The translations under genes and the position numbers were made by a program. The notes under the pieces are model-generated. The model was not told where the DNA came from. It worked only from the letters and a program-made list of their open reading frames with translations, and ran no database searches. From NCBI GenBank assembly GCA_902774335.1, contig CACYHW010000002.1, forward strand, positions 1 to 64,000: 64,000 nt of DNA, in the 5' to 3' direction. Positions within the stretch are counted from its first letter, which is position 1. Every line of letters starts with the position of its first letter. The DNA is from an uncultured Bacteroidales bacterium (GTDB lineage: Bacteria > Bacteroidota > Bacteroidia > Bacteroidales > Bacteroidaceae). This document shows, one piece after another, positions 17,736 through 26,436 of the stretch.

Positions 17736-19540
17736 TTCAGTTCCTCCCATGCTTTTTGTATCTCATCCATCAGTATGTTGGCCTCCTTGTTCAACTGCGC
17801 CAGTTCTGCATGAATCTCATTCATACGCTCATGGAAATTCACACCGTCATCCTCCTGTTCTGCGACTCCTACATAGGCTCCAGGGGTGAGTGAGTAGTTC
17901 TTCTGCTCAATTTCCTGGATGGTGGCTATTTTGCAGAGGCCAAGAATGTCTTGATAATTGCCTTTCTCTCCAAACTTGGATACCAGCCATTCACGCTGGA
18001 GGGCGGTTTCAAGCAGATCCTGTGTTTCTTCAATAATGGCGTTTTGCTCAGCCTCTATGCGTTTTTTGTCTTTTCGCGGGGCATTGTCAATGAGTTGCTT
18101 GGCTTGCGCCTTGTGCTGTTGCAGAGCCTCTTGGATTGAAGAGACAGTTTGACCGTTCAATGCTTTGTCATAGTCTGCAACAAGTTGCTGATATTTCTCT
18201 TTCTCGCCACGATACAGATGTACTATGGCTTGAAGATTGCGCAGTTGCCATTCGGTCCATTCGTTCAGCGTGCGGTCAACAACGGTGAAATAGTTGCGCG
18301 CATCAATAAAGAGTACTTTGTCGCGTATATCGGCATTCTTGTTGCGGTCAAAGAACCATAATGAGCAAGGTAGCGATAAGGTGTAGAAGAAGTTATTGCC
18401 TACGCTTACCATTACGTCAACATCGCCTGTACGTACTAGCTTTTCTCGTATATCGCGGTCTTTATTTGCACTATCTGTGGCTGAACTTGCCATTACAAAA
18501 CCGGCACGGCCATGTTCATTCAGGTAGGCATAGAAATAACTAATCCATAGATAGTTGGCATTGCCTATCTCTTTTGTCTTGGCATTTACGCCTGGTAGTC
18601 CAAAAGGCAATCGTCCGGCGGCAGATGCGGATTCGGCTTTTACTTTATCTACATTAAAAGGCGGATTAGCCATAATATAATCACATTTGCCTGCCAGATT
18701 ATGAGCATCGTGATAGAATGAGTTGGCCTCATCACCAGAAATAATCTTTCCGTTAAGTCCGTGAACGGCCATATTCATAAGACACAACTGGGCGTTGTAT
18801 TCAACCTTTTCCTGTCCGTAGAATGTCATGTTTGTGTTGGCATTCATGCCGGACGCATTTACAAAATCACCTGTCTGAACAAACATACCGCCGCTTCCGC
18901 ATGCAGGGTCAAGCATAACACCTTGCTTGGGTTCCAATATATTCACCAACATCTTAACTAGTGACTTAGGGGTAAAGAATACTCCATCATCGCTGGCTAC
19001 GGCCTTTGCAAACTTGGATAGGAAGTATTCATATATGCGGCCTATGACATCACCTCCAACTTCATCAATGGTTTTGTTGTTGAATATACGGAGCAGTTCA
19101 CGGAGCAGATCATCAGCAAAACTGGTATAGGTCTTAGGGAGTACGCCTGTAAGCTGCTCACTCTGGTCCTCAACCAGTTGCATGGCGTTATTTACGGCTT
19201 CACCTAGGGAGTTTATGTCATGCCCGTCTTTGCTCTTAAGTCCTGCTGATGCTATATTGTCCGGTAAATTAACCAGATAATCAAACTGTGCTTCTTTAGG
19301 TAGATACAGCGCACTCTTTGCTGTAAAATCGCTGGGTTCTACAGGCATTATCCGACCACCTCTCATGGGGCGACTCTTTAAAATCTCGGCCTCTACCATC
19401 TTGTATCGGCTATATGCATAACGCAAGAATAAAAGAGCCAATACGGGCATGCAATATTGGTTGCTGGTTAGTTTGCTGCCTTGCCTTAACAGGTCAGCTG
19501 ATTCCCACAGTTCCGCTTCTAGTTTTCTTATGTTTATCAT
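17732..19540 (-). CDS. hsdM: Type I restriction enzyme, methylase subunit (HsdM)
   Basis: The 602-residue adenine-N6 methylase modifies host sites and is the core of the complex with HsdS. The N-terminal HsdM domain (ELWESADLLRQGSKLTSNQY) is followed by the methylase domain with motif I DPACGSGGMF (about residue 238), and motif IV NPPFNVD (about 310). The helical C-terminus (KQLIDNAPRKDKKRIEAEQN) would contact HsdS. I use ATG 19540, which follows an A-rich stretch; the frame extends to a TTG at 19558. First gene of the operon, with an inverted repeat around its likely promoter at 19602-19646. Confidence 0.94.
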   Translation of the reverse strand: MINIRKLEAELWESADLLRQGSKLTSNQYCMPVLALLFLRYAYSRYKMVEAEILKSRPMRGGRIMPVEPSDFTAKSALYLPKEAQFDYLVNLPDNIASAGLKSKDGHDINSLGEAVNNAMQLVEDQSEQLTGVLPKTYTSFADDLLRELLRIFNNKTIDEVGGDVIGRIYEYFLSKFAKAVASDDGVFFTPKSLVKMLVNILEPKQGVMLDPACGSGGMFVQTGDFVNASGMNANTNMTFYGQEKVEYNAQLCLMNMAVHGLNGKIISGDEANSFYHDAHNLAGKCDYIMANPPFNVDKVKAESASAAGRLPFGLPGVNAKTKEIGNANYLWISYFYAYLNEHGRAGFVMASSATDSANKDRDIREKLVRTGDVDVMVSVGNNFFYTLSLPCSLWFFDRNKNADIRDKVLFIDARNYFTVVDRTLNEWTEWQLRNLQAIVHLYRGEKEKYQQLVADYDKALNGQTVSSIQEALQQHKAQAKQLIDNAPRKDKKRIEAEQNAIIEETQDLLETALQREWLVSKFGEKGNYQDILGLCKIATIQEIEQKNYSLTPGAYVGVAEQEDDGVNFHERMNEIHAELAQLNKEANILMDEIQKAWEELK

Positions 19541-19601
19541 TATTTGATTATTTTTCAAATGGTTACAATCTAAAACTGATTGGTTTGGTTGAAATGGTTA
19601 T

Positions 19602-19646
19602 TTCTATTCGTAAAGATACAAATAATAATTGTAAAAACGAATAGAA
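19602..19646 (-). promoter_or_regulatory. Perfect 10-bp inverted repeat around the likely hsdM promoter
   Basis: TTCTATTCGT (19602-19611) and ACGAATAGAA (19637-19646) are exact inverted copies 25 bp apart. On the minus strand TATCTTTAC, one base from the TAnnTTTG -7 consensus, overlaps the hsdM-proximal arm. The layout suits an operator for autoregulation or for a regulator of the restriction operon, or a hairpin in the leader. Confidence 0.5.
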
Positions 19647-19740
19647 TAACAATCTTTTTATCAGTTAATTAGGTGCTTTGCTTCTAGATTTTTGATTTAG
19701 CTTTTGATATCCAATGGCATGTCTTGGTGATGGCACTAAA

Positions 19741-20010
19741 CTATTCTTTTATGCTATTGAAAGAGATGGAATTGATTGTAGGTATTTCCTCTTGTGTGGT
19801 TTTGTCGGTATACAATACTTTGATAGTCTTAGAGTCACAATGAAAATCAATCTTCATTTTTCCATTGTGTAGTTTCGTGATGTTGGTAACAACAGATGGA
19901 GCAAGTATATGAAGCGCGTTTTTTATTGTAAATTTTCTATCATTCAAGACAAAGTCATTTTGATTTGGCACCGTCGAAAATGCTGTAAATTTTGCCCCAC
20001 TTTTGGCCAT
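19741..20010 (-). CDS. Short hypothetical ORF upstream of the restriction operon
   Basis: An 89-codon ORF from ATG 20010 (MAKSGAKFTAFSTV) that I cannot assign. It has no signal peptide or helix-turn-helix. A TGACGCA-type repeat begins only 9 bp upstream of the ATG, leaving little room for a promoter, so this may be the remaining 3' part of an older gene. Its AT-rich composition matches the restriction block. It is co-directional with hsdM, 200 bp away. Coding status is uncertain. Confidence 0.35.
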   Translation of the reverse strand: MAKSGAKFTAFSTVPNQNDFVLNDRKFTIKNALHILAPSVVTNITKLHNGKMKIDFHCDSKTIKVLYTDKTTQEEIPTINSISFNSIKE

Positions 20011-20018
20011 TTTTATAT

Positions 20019-20054
20019 TGACGCAAAGGGAAACGACCCCAATGCGTCGTTTTT
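20019..20054. repeat. Short TGACGCA-type palindromic repeat (copy A1)
   Basis: The sequence runs TGACGCAAAGGG, AAACGACCCC, AATGCGTCG, followed by T-rich DNA. Its ends are complementary (TGACGCA / TGCGTC). It is the short form of the repeat also seen at 40.4 and 52.3 kb. Confidence 0.7.
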
Positions 20055-20056
20055 TG

Positions 20057-20095
20057 CTCGCTAACTAGGGAGTTTTTTCTCGCTAACTAGGGAGT
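20057..20095. repeat. 22-bp direct repeat, two copies
   Basis: CTCGCTAACTAGGGAGT occurs at 20057-20073 and 20079-20095, separated by TTTTT. It sits between the A1 repeat and the GH16 gene 3' end and may be part of the same mosaic of repeats. Confidence 0.85.
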
Positions 20096-20121
20096 GGAAA
20101 AATGAGGGTAAACCAATTGGT

Positions 20122-20958
20122 TTATTTTTGGTCGGAAGGAAGCTGATACACCCGGACATAGTCCACTTCCATGGTGACGGGCAGAGCATCCTCATCAACG
20201 CCTTCCTGGCCGCCCCAGTCGCCGCCCCAGGCCAGGTTCAGGATGATGTGGAAGGGGTAGTGGAAGGGCCACTGGTCGTGGCTGTCACCAAGAACGGATT
20301 TCTCCAGATGAAGCTGCTCCTTGCCGTCAACGTAGGTGATGATCTCATCGTCGGTCCAGAGTAGGGAATAAACGTGGAAATCGCCCTCGGCCTTCTTGAT
20401 GGTCATGGCGTGGGTCTTCTGGGTCTTCTTGGTGTGGTTGTAGTCCTGGGTATGGATGGATGAAGACACCTCGTTGGGTGTAAATCCAACCTCTTCCATT
20501 ATGTCAATCTCGCCGCAGCGGGGCCAGCCGTTGTTGGGCATGCGGTTGGCGGCGGGCATCATCCAGAAGGCGGGCCAGGTGCCTTTACCCTGGGGCAGTT
20601 TGATGCGTGCCTCAAAGTAGCCGTTCTGCCAGCCGGTGCGGGCGTTTCCGTTCAGGCGGCCGGAATAGACTTTGCCGTCCTCCTTGAAGCAGTTTATTCG
20701 CAGGGTTCCGTCCTTGACCTCGGTTACGGGGGTGCCGGCGGGAGTGACGTGGTTCACGTAGTTCTGGAGTTCGTGGTTGACCATGCCCTGGCGCATTATC
20801 ACGTGGGTCCACTTGGCGGCATCGGGCTCGGTGCCCTCGTTGAATTCGTCCTGCCAAACAAGTTCGTAACCCTTTGGGACGTATTTACCTGCGCGTTTGC
20901 ACTGTGCTGAAACTAAAGGCAGACAAGCTGCTGCAATAAGTAAAAAGATCTTTCTCAT
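20122..20958 (-). CDS. Glycoside hydrolase family 16 (beta-1,3- or mixed-linkage glucanase type)
   Basis: The 278-residue enzyme would cleave beta-glucans such as laminarin or lichenan. The GH16 active-site motif is complete: GEIDIMEEVG, with both catalytic glutamates and the central aspartate (about residues 148-157). Other family strands are LVWQDEFNEG, WPAFWMMP and WGGDWGGQEG. An N-terminal signal peptide is present; the cysteine at residue 20 follows SAQ, which is not a standard lipobox, so secretion as a lipoprotein is uncertain. It sits 12 bp downstream of addA and may be co-transcribed with it, a surprising pairing. Confidence 0.92.
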   Translation of the reverse strand: MRKIFLLIAAACLPLVSAQCKRAGKYVPKGYELVWQDEFNEGTEPDAAKWTHVIMRQGMVNHELQNYVNHVTPAGTPVTEVKDGTLRINCFKEDGKVYSGRLNGNARTGWQNGYFEARIKLPQGKGTWPAFWMMPAANRMPNNGWPRCGEIDIMEEVGFTPNEVSSSIHTQDYNHTKKTQKTHAMTIKKAEGDFHVYSLLWTDDEIITYVDGKEQLHLEKSVLGDSHDQWPFHYPFHIILNLAWGGDWGGQEGVDEDALPVTMEVDYVRVYQLPSDQK

Positions 20959-20970
20959 ATCTGTAAACGG

Positions 20971-23900
20971 TTAGCAATCAATAATCTTGTTGGTGTAGAC
21001 GTACCAAATGTGGCCTTCTACTTTGGGGTAACCCATTTTGCGCAGAAGGTCCATGTACTCGCGGACCTGGTGGAGGTACTCCTCGCGCTCGCGGCCGAAT
21101 TTGAAATCTACAATTATGGCACTGCCGTCGGGTTTTATCATTACACGGTCGGGGCGTCGGGTTTGGAGAACGCCTCCGTCGCGGTATATGATTGAGGCCT
21201 CGTTGAATAGGGCGTAGGAGCCGTCAAACCAGGACTGTACGCCCGATGCCTCTATGTGACTGTGAAGCAGTTTGCGAATGTGATCGGCCTTGCGGGCGGT
21301 CTCTATGAGACCTTGACTTAACATGATGTCTACCTGCGGGTTGATATCCTGTATGGTGCTGATGGCGGCAAAGATGCTGTGAAGCAGCTTGCCGGTTTGG
21401 ATGTACTCCTCCTGGCGGTCGTCGGAATCATCGGTGGAATGGACAAAACGGGTGGATTCGCCCGATTGGCGGAACTTTGCGTTTATGGGGAAGGAGCGCA
21501 ACTTGAGATCCTGCTGTGTGGGCTTGAACTCGAACGGGTTATCGCTTGTCTGCTTTTTCTTGTCTGTGTGCGGTACTATCCGGCCGTTCTCATAGGTGTA
21601 GATGTTACGGTCATCGGGCTGGCAACCGAAGGCGGCCGACAGGGCGTAGACCATGACATCGGACATGGAGGTTCCCCAACCTTGCGGACTCAGGACTATC
21701 AGGTTGCTTATGGCTCTGGTCAGGGCTACGTACAGAAGGTTCAGGTTATCAACAGTCTGCAGTCCGGCCTCCTGCTTGTATTCGTCGGTGAAAACGGAGT
21801 TTGCCAGCTTGCTGCTGAATCCTATGGGCAGCAGGGGCATGTCACGGAACGGGTCAACCTTGGGGGTGGTCCAAAGACGCTCGGAGTGGCGGGTGTCAAT
21901 AACCTCCCAGTTGCAGTAGGGTACTATAACGGTGTGGAACTCCAGTCCCTTGGATTTGTGTATGGTGAGCAGCCGTATGCCGTCGGCATCGGTTGCAGGG
22001 ATAGGGGTCTTGAATAGTTTATCGTCCCATTCTGTAAGGAAATCCGATGGTTCGCCGGGGTTGCGGTCGGTCCATTGGCAGATGGTGTCGAACAGGGTCA
22101 TCACGTACTGGTCCTGTCCGGTTATGCGGTCCAGCTCCAGGATGGAGTGGAGTTTCTCGGTGAGTTCATAGAGCGGCAGATGACGCAGTGATTCCAACTC
22201 ATCGCGGAAGGCCTGCGGAAGGGCTGTCTCCAGACCCTGGGCAATTAGGCGGTCAAACGGGAGCCCGGACTTGACAATATGGCACTCACGTTCCCAGACA
22301 AGCTGTGCCAGGGCTACATTGTCGGTCTTGTCCATGAGCCAGCGCAGGGCGTTTATGAGTATGCGGACCGATGCCGATGAAGCCAGTTGGAAGGCCTCGC
22401 CCGATATCATCCGGTATTCCGGACAGTTGGATGCGAACCACTGTGCTATATCTGCTATCTGACCGCTTTTACGGCACAGGATGGCTATATCGGTCTGTTG
22501 TACTCCGGCGGCGGTGAGCTTATCCAGTTGGTTCTGGATTTGTTGGAATATTTTATCGTTGTCATCGGCCTGCTTTTCTTTGCCTTTACCGCTTTCCTTA
22601 TCTTTCTTGCCCTCGGCCATGACATAGACGTAACCTTGACCGTCGGCTATGGGACTGACCTGACGGACCTCGTTGTAAGCTGCCTGGATGGCGGGGTAGC
22701 TGGTGCCGGTCTGGCCGTTGTAGTACATCTCTACCATCTCCACAGCCTTTGGGAACAGGGCGTTGTTGAAATCTATCACGTTCTGCTGGCTGCGGTAATT
22801 GGCCTCCATGGGTACCACCTGAGGGTTGTAGATGGCCATCTCGTTCTCCAAACGGGAGTTGAGGATATCCCAGTCGCTGTTACGCCAGCGGTAGATGGAT
22901 TGCTTGACATCGCCCACCACAAGGCAGTCCTTGCCTATGGCCAGACACTCCCAGAGCAGCAGACGCAGGTTACCCCACTGAAGGCGTGAGGTATCCTGGA
23001 ACTCATCTATCATAAGGTGCTCTATAAAGCTGCCGGTCTTTTCATATACGAATGATGTGTCGCTGCCGGACAGACGGCTCAGCAGCATAGGGGTATCGGC
23101 CAGTATGAAACGTCCCTGCTCCTGGCTCTGGCGGTCTATCTGGGCGCGTATGCCAAGCAGCAGGCTCAGCTCATGGATGTATTGGAGCGCGGCATCGAAC
23201 GAGTTGCGGTTGTAGTTATACTCGTCGTAAAGTTCCTTGGCCTTTTCCAGCAGGGGCGAGAGGGATTCTCTGGCCAGATTTGACAGATAAGGAAACTTGT
23301 CGAGCTTTCCCTTGTCATAGAACTTGTCGGGGTCTTCCAGGCAATTGCCCAGGGTTTTGCCTTTGCTCAGGTCTGCATCGACCAGTGTGCCGTCGGCAAT
23401 CTTGTTTACCAGCGGCTTGACGTATCTGTTCAGATCCTCAACTGTTGAACCTGCCGATGAAATGGCTCCGATCATATCCCGTCCTACTGCCTTGACCTTT
23501 TCAACTATGCCCGGCAAGACGGTGTCACGGGCCGATGTCAGATTGTGCTTGTAGTCGGCTACGGCGCCGGGTTGGGAGAGTATCCGGCGTAGCTCGTCAC
23601 CCCGCTCCATGAATATCTCGCGGAACAGCTCCTTTGAGAATTTTTTGAGCGTGCCGTCAATGGACCAGCTTTTGTCATTGTCAATATTGTTCTCAACAAA
23701 CTCCATGACGTTGCGTCGCTCATCGGACCCCTGTTCAACGCTGGCCAGAAACGAATCCACAGCCTCGTCAATGACCAGTTCGGTGTCAAGCTCTAGGGTC
23801 AGGTTAGCGCCTATGTGGAGCTCGCGGGCCAGGCTGCGCAGCACGGTCTGGAAAAAGCTGTCAATGGTCTCCACACGGAACCGCCCGTAATCCTGCAGTA

Positions 23901-24198
23901 TCATGTCAAGTGCCAGCAGGGCGTTGTGGCGGATGGTCTGCTCGTTCAGCGTGACGCTATTTTTTACCTCCCGGTAATAGCTTTCAGAGTTCTTGAGGCT
24001 GTGTCCGATGCCGTATAACTGCGACAGGATTCGCTGTTTCATCTCGGCCGTGGCCTTGTTTGTAAAGGTTACAGCAAGGATATGACGGTAGTCCTCGGGC
24101 TCTTTGATGAGCATGGTGATGTACTGAACCGCCAGCCGGAAGGTCTTGCCCGATCCGGCCGATGCCTTATACACAGTCAGGTGCGAATTGTTACCCAT
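20971..24198 (-). CDS. addA: AddA-like UvrD/Rep helicase-nuclease subunit
   Basis: The 1075-residue partner of AddB unwinds and resects DNA ends for recombination. Superfamily I helicase motifs are seen: Walker A KASAGSGKTFRLA (residues 10-22), Ia AVTFTNKATAEMK, II LMIDEFQDTSRLQWGN, III VVGDVKQSIYRWRNSDWD, and VI LLYVALTRAISNL. The C-terminal nuclease domain ends with RPDRVMIKPDG and IIVDFKFGRE, the D and D-x-K of the RecB-type site. Length and motif order are normal. Starts at ATG 24198, divergent from panB. In related genomes I expect addA and addB next to each other; here they are split. Confidence 0.9.
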   Translation of the reverse strand: MGNNSHLTVYKASAGSGKTFRLAVQYITMLIKEPEDYRHILAVTFTNKATAEMKQRILSQLYGIGHSLKNSESYYREVKNSVTLNEQTIRHNALLALDMILQDYGRFRVETIDSFFQTVLRSLARELHIGANLTLELDTELVIDEAVDSFLASVEQGSDERRNVMEFVENNIDNDKSWSIDGTLKKFSKELFREIFMERGDELRRILSQPGAVADYKHNLTSARDTVLPGIVEKVKAVGRDMIGAISSAGSTVEDLNRYVKPLVNKIADGTLVDADLSKGKTLGNCLEDPDKFYDKGKLDKFPYLSNLARESLSPLLEKAKELYDEYNYNRNSFDAALQYIHELSLLLGIRAQIDRQSQEQGRFILADTPMLLSRLSGSDTSFVYEKTGSFIEHLMIDEFQDTSRLQWGNLRLLLWECLAIGKDCLVVGDVKQSIYRWRNSDWDILNSRLENEMAIYNPQVVPMEANYRSQQNVIDFNNALFPKAVEMVEMYYNGQTGTSYPAIQAAYNEVRQVSPIADGQGYVYVMAEGKKDKESGKGKEKQADDNDKIFQQIQNQLDKLTAAGVQQTDIAILCRKSGQIADIAQWFASNCPEYRMISGEAFQLASSASVRILINALRWLMDKTDNVALAQLVWERECHIVKSGLPFDRLIAQGLETALPQAFRDELESLRHLPLYELTEKLHSILELDRITGQDQYVMTLFDTICQWTDRNPGEPSDFLTEWDDKLFKTPIPATDADGIRLLTIHKSKGLEFHTVIVPYCNWEVIDTRHSERLWTTPKVDPFRDMPLLPIGFSSKLANSVFTDEYKQEAGLQTVDNLNLLYVALTRAISNLIVLSPQGWGTSMSDVMVYALSAAFGCQPDDRNIYTYENGRIVPHTDKKKQTSDNPFEFKPTQQDLKLRSFPINAKFRQSGESTRFVHSTDDSDDRQEEYIQTGKLLHSIFAAISTIQDINPQVDIMLSQGLIETARKADHIRKLLHSHIEASGVQSWFDGSYALFNEASIIYRDGGVLQTRRPDRVMIKPDGSAIIVDFKFGREREEYLHQVREYMDLLRKMGYPKVEGHIWYVYTNKIIDC

Positions 24199-24278
24199 GG
24201 GAGTTTAAACTATTCAAAATTAGTGATTCCGTTTGATAAAAGCGTTATCTTCGCGGTCCAATTATACACAGTAAAGTT

Positions 24279-25097
24279 ATGGGATATATAACTGAGGACA
24301 AGAGAAAAGTGACCACACAGCGTCTCAGAGAGATGAAACAGCGTGGCGAGAAGATAGCAATGCTCACAGCCTATGACTACACAATGGCCAAGATGGTTGA
24401 CAGCGCAGGCATTGACGTTATTCTGGTAGGTGATTCGGCATCGAACGTTATGGCCGGCAACCAGACCACTCTGCCCATTACACTGGACCAGATGATTTAT
24501 CACGCCAAGTCGGTGGTTCGCGGCGTACAGCGCGCCCTGGTAGTTGTGGATATGCCTTTCGGCACCTATCAGATCAATGATTCCGAGGCTGTTACAAACG
24601 CCATCAAGATAATGAAGGTCTCTCATGCCGATGCCCTTAAACTTGAGGGCGGCGAGGAAATCCTGCCTCAGGTACGTCATTTGATAGAAATAGGTATCCC
24701 TGTTATGGGACATCTGGGCCTGACACCCCAGTCAATCAATAAGTTCGGAACATATGCCGTACGCGCCAAGGAGGAGGCCGAGGCCCAAAAACTTATTTCC
24801 GATGCCCACAAACTTGAGGAGGCTGGTTGTTTCTCAATCACACTGGAGAAAATCCCCGCCAAGCTGGCCGAGCGCGTAGCCAAGGAGGTTTCAATTCCCA
24901 TCATAGGCATAGGTGCCGGTAACGGTGTTGACGGTCAGGTCCTGGTATGCGCCGATATGCTGGGCATGAACAACGATTTCAGCCCCCGATTCCTGCGTCG
25001 CTACGCCAACCTCTATGAGACCATCACCAGCGCCGTTGGTCACTACGTGGAGGACGTCAAGAACTGCGACTTCCCCAACGAGAAGGAACAATACTGA
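24279..25097 (+). CDS. panB: 3-methyl-2-oxobutanoate hydroxymethyltransferase
   Basis: PanB makes ketopantoate from alpha-ketoisovalerate and 5,10-methylene-tetrahydrofolate, the first step of pantothenate synthesis; it is cytosolic. The 272 residues show the family pattern: [36 protein letters not shown] with the metal-binding Asp, KLEGGEE, and [13 protein letters not shown], then [18 protein letters not shown]. Length is typical. A near-consensus promoter (TATCTTCG, about 24246-24253) precedes it. No other pan gene is in the window. A perfect 29-bp inverted repeat begins 9 bp after the stop. Confidence 0.96.
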   Translation: MGYITEDKRKVTTQRLREMKQRGEKIAMLTAYDYTMAKMVDSAGIDVILVGDSASNVMAGNQTTLPITLDQMIYHAKSVVRGVQRALVVVDMPFGTYQINDSEAVTNAIKIMKVSHADALKLEGGEEILPQVRHLIEIGIPVMGHLGLTPQSINKFGTYAVRAKEEAEAQKLISDAHKLEEAGCFSITLEKIPAKLAERVAKEVSIPIIGIGAGNGVDGQVLVCADMLGMNNDFSPRFLRRYANLYETITSAVGHYVEDVKNCDFPNEKEQY

Positions 25098-25105
25098 GGT
25101 GAAAA

Positions 25106-25169
25106 GGTGACAAAGGGGACGGTTCCGTTTGGCTTGCATGAGCCAAACGGAACCGTCCCCTTTGTCACC
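25106..25169. repeat. Perfect 29-bp inverted repeat, GGTGACAAAGGGGACGG type (copy B1)
   Basis: Left arm 25106-25134, loop TGCATG, right arm 25141-25169, with no mismatch. It lies between the convergent panB and DEAD helicase genes. The arm sequence (GGTGACAAAGGGGACGGTTC) recalls the REP sequences that flank REP-associated tyrosine transposases in other bacteria; no such transposase is in this window. Confidence 0.9.
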
Positions 25170-25182
25170 GCAGGTTCTGCGA

Positions 25183-25219
25183 TTTAATTTTCAATTCTCA
25201 ATTTTCAATTCTCAATTTT
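25183..25219. repeat. AATTGA-type simple repeat at the helicase 3' end
   Basis: Repeated units of TCAATTTTCAATTC (minus strand GAATTGAAAATTGA). The TGA at 25212-25214 on the minus strand is the stop codon of the DEAD helicase. A similar array lies at 34380-34412. Confidence 0.8.
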
Positions 25220-26426
25220 TCCTGGGTTTCCTGAAGAACCGCCCTTTCCCTTTATGCTGCGGTTTCTTGCGCTCGGCAGCGTACTCCGGAGCCTCGCCAA
25301 GCTCGGCGGGGATGGGGACCTTGTAGACGTCTTTGCCCAGGAAGCGCTCTATCTGGCGGAACTTGGGCTGGTCGTCCAGGCTGATGAAGGTGATGGCGCA
25401 GCCCTCGGCTCCGGCGCGGGCGGTTCGGCCTATGCGGTGGACGTAGTCCTCGGGGTCGTGGGGAACATCGAAGTTTATTACCAGGTCTATATCGTCGATG
25501 TCTATTCCGCGCGATACTATATCCGTGGCTACAAGGATATTGATGTGGCCGTTGCGGAACTTGTGCATTATGTCGTCACGCTCTGATTGGGCCAGGTCGG
25601 AGTGCATCTCGCCTACGTTCAGACCAAGGCGGCGCAGTGATTTGGTTATCTCCTTGACTTTCAGTTTGGACGATGCAAACGCAATCACCCTCTTGGGAGC
25701 GTTGTTGCTGAACAGACACTGTATGATGGGCAGTTTCTGGGCCTCGTAGCATACGTAGGCGGCCTGCAGGATCTTGTCGGCGGGCTTGGAGACGGCCAGT
25801 TTGACCTCGACGGGGTTGTGCAGGATGGTGCGGGCCATGCGCTGGATCTCATCGGGCATGGTGGCCGAAAACAGCATGTTCTGGCGTTTGGCGGGCAGCT
25901 GCTTTACAATCTGCATGATGTCATCATAGAATCCCATATCTAGCATGCGGTCGGCCTCGTCAAGGATAAAGAAAGATACTTTAGACAGATCGATGTTGCC
26001 CAGGCTGATATGGCTGATAAGGCGGCCGGGGGTGGCTACGACGATATCGGTACCCATGGCAAAACCTCGTTTTTCCTGCTCAAAGCGGATTCCGTCATTG
26101 CCTCCGTAGACGGCGGTTCCGGATATATTGGTAAAGTAGGAGAATCCTTCGATCTGCTGGTCGATTTGCTGGGCAAGCTCGCGGGTGGGCACCATGATAA
26201 GGCAGTTCACAGCGTCCTGGGGGTAGTCTCCACTGGACAGTTTGTCAAGTACGGGCAGCAGGTAGGCGGCGGTCTTGCCGGTGCCTGTCTGGGCTATGCC
26301 TATCAGGTCGTTACCCTGTAACAGAATGGGAATTGCTTTCTCCTGGATGGGAGTGCACTCCTGAAAATTCATTGCATCTATGGCGTCCAGCAGCGACGGC
26401 TGGAAATCTAATTCGTCAAATCTCAC
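25212..26426 (-). CDS. DEAD-box RNA helicase (RhlE type)
   Basis: A 404-residue ATP-dependent RNA helicase, probably in ribosome assembly or RNA turnover. Motifs in order: Q motif NFQECTPIQEKAIP, Walker A AQTGTGKTAAYLLP (about residues 44-57), PTRELAQQ, DEAD box LDEADRMLDMGF, SATMP, and motifs V-VI TDIVSRGIDIDDID and HRIGRTARAG. The tail is basic (GKGRFFRKPRKN), as in RhlE-like proteins. The start is a GTG at 26426; no ATG lies before the Q motif and the N-terminus MRFDELDF agrees with relatives. The stop codon falls in the AATTGA repeat. Confidence 0.93.
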   Translation of the reverse strand: MRFDELDFQPSLLDAIDAMNFQECTPIQEKAIPILLQGNDLIGIAQTGTGKTAAYLLPVLDKLSSGDYPQDAVNCLIMVPTRELAQQIDQQIEGFSYFTNISGTAVYGGNDGIRFEQEKRGFAMGTDIVVATPGRLISHISLGNIDLSKVSFFILDEADRMLDMGFYDDIMQIVKQLPAKRQNMLFSATMPDEIQRMARTILHNPVEVKLAVSKPADKILQAAYVCYEAQKLPIIQCLFSNNAPKRVIAFASSKLKVKEITKSLRRLGLNVGEMHSDLAQSERDDIMHKFRNGHINILVATDIVSRGIDIDDIDLVINFDVPHDPEDYVHRIGRTARAGAEGCAITFISLDDQPKFRQIERFLGKDVYKVPIPAELGEAPEYAAERKKPQHKGKGRFFRKPRKN

Positions 26427-26436
26427 GGTGAAACGG

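Noticed and set aside
20057..20095. Start of a CRISPR array
   Set aside because: Only two copies of a 17-bp repeat with a 5-bp T spacer and no cas genes.
21379..22017. 212-codon open frame on the plus strand
   Set aside because: Antisense to the helicase domain of addA; low-complexity translation with no recognisable fold.
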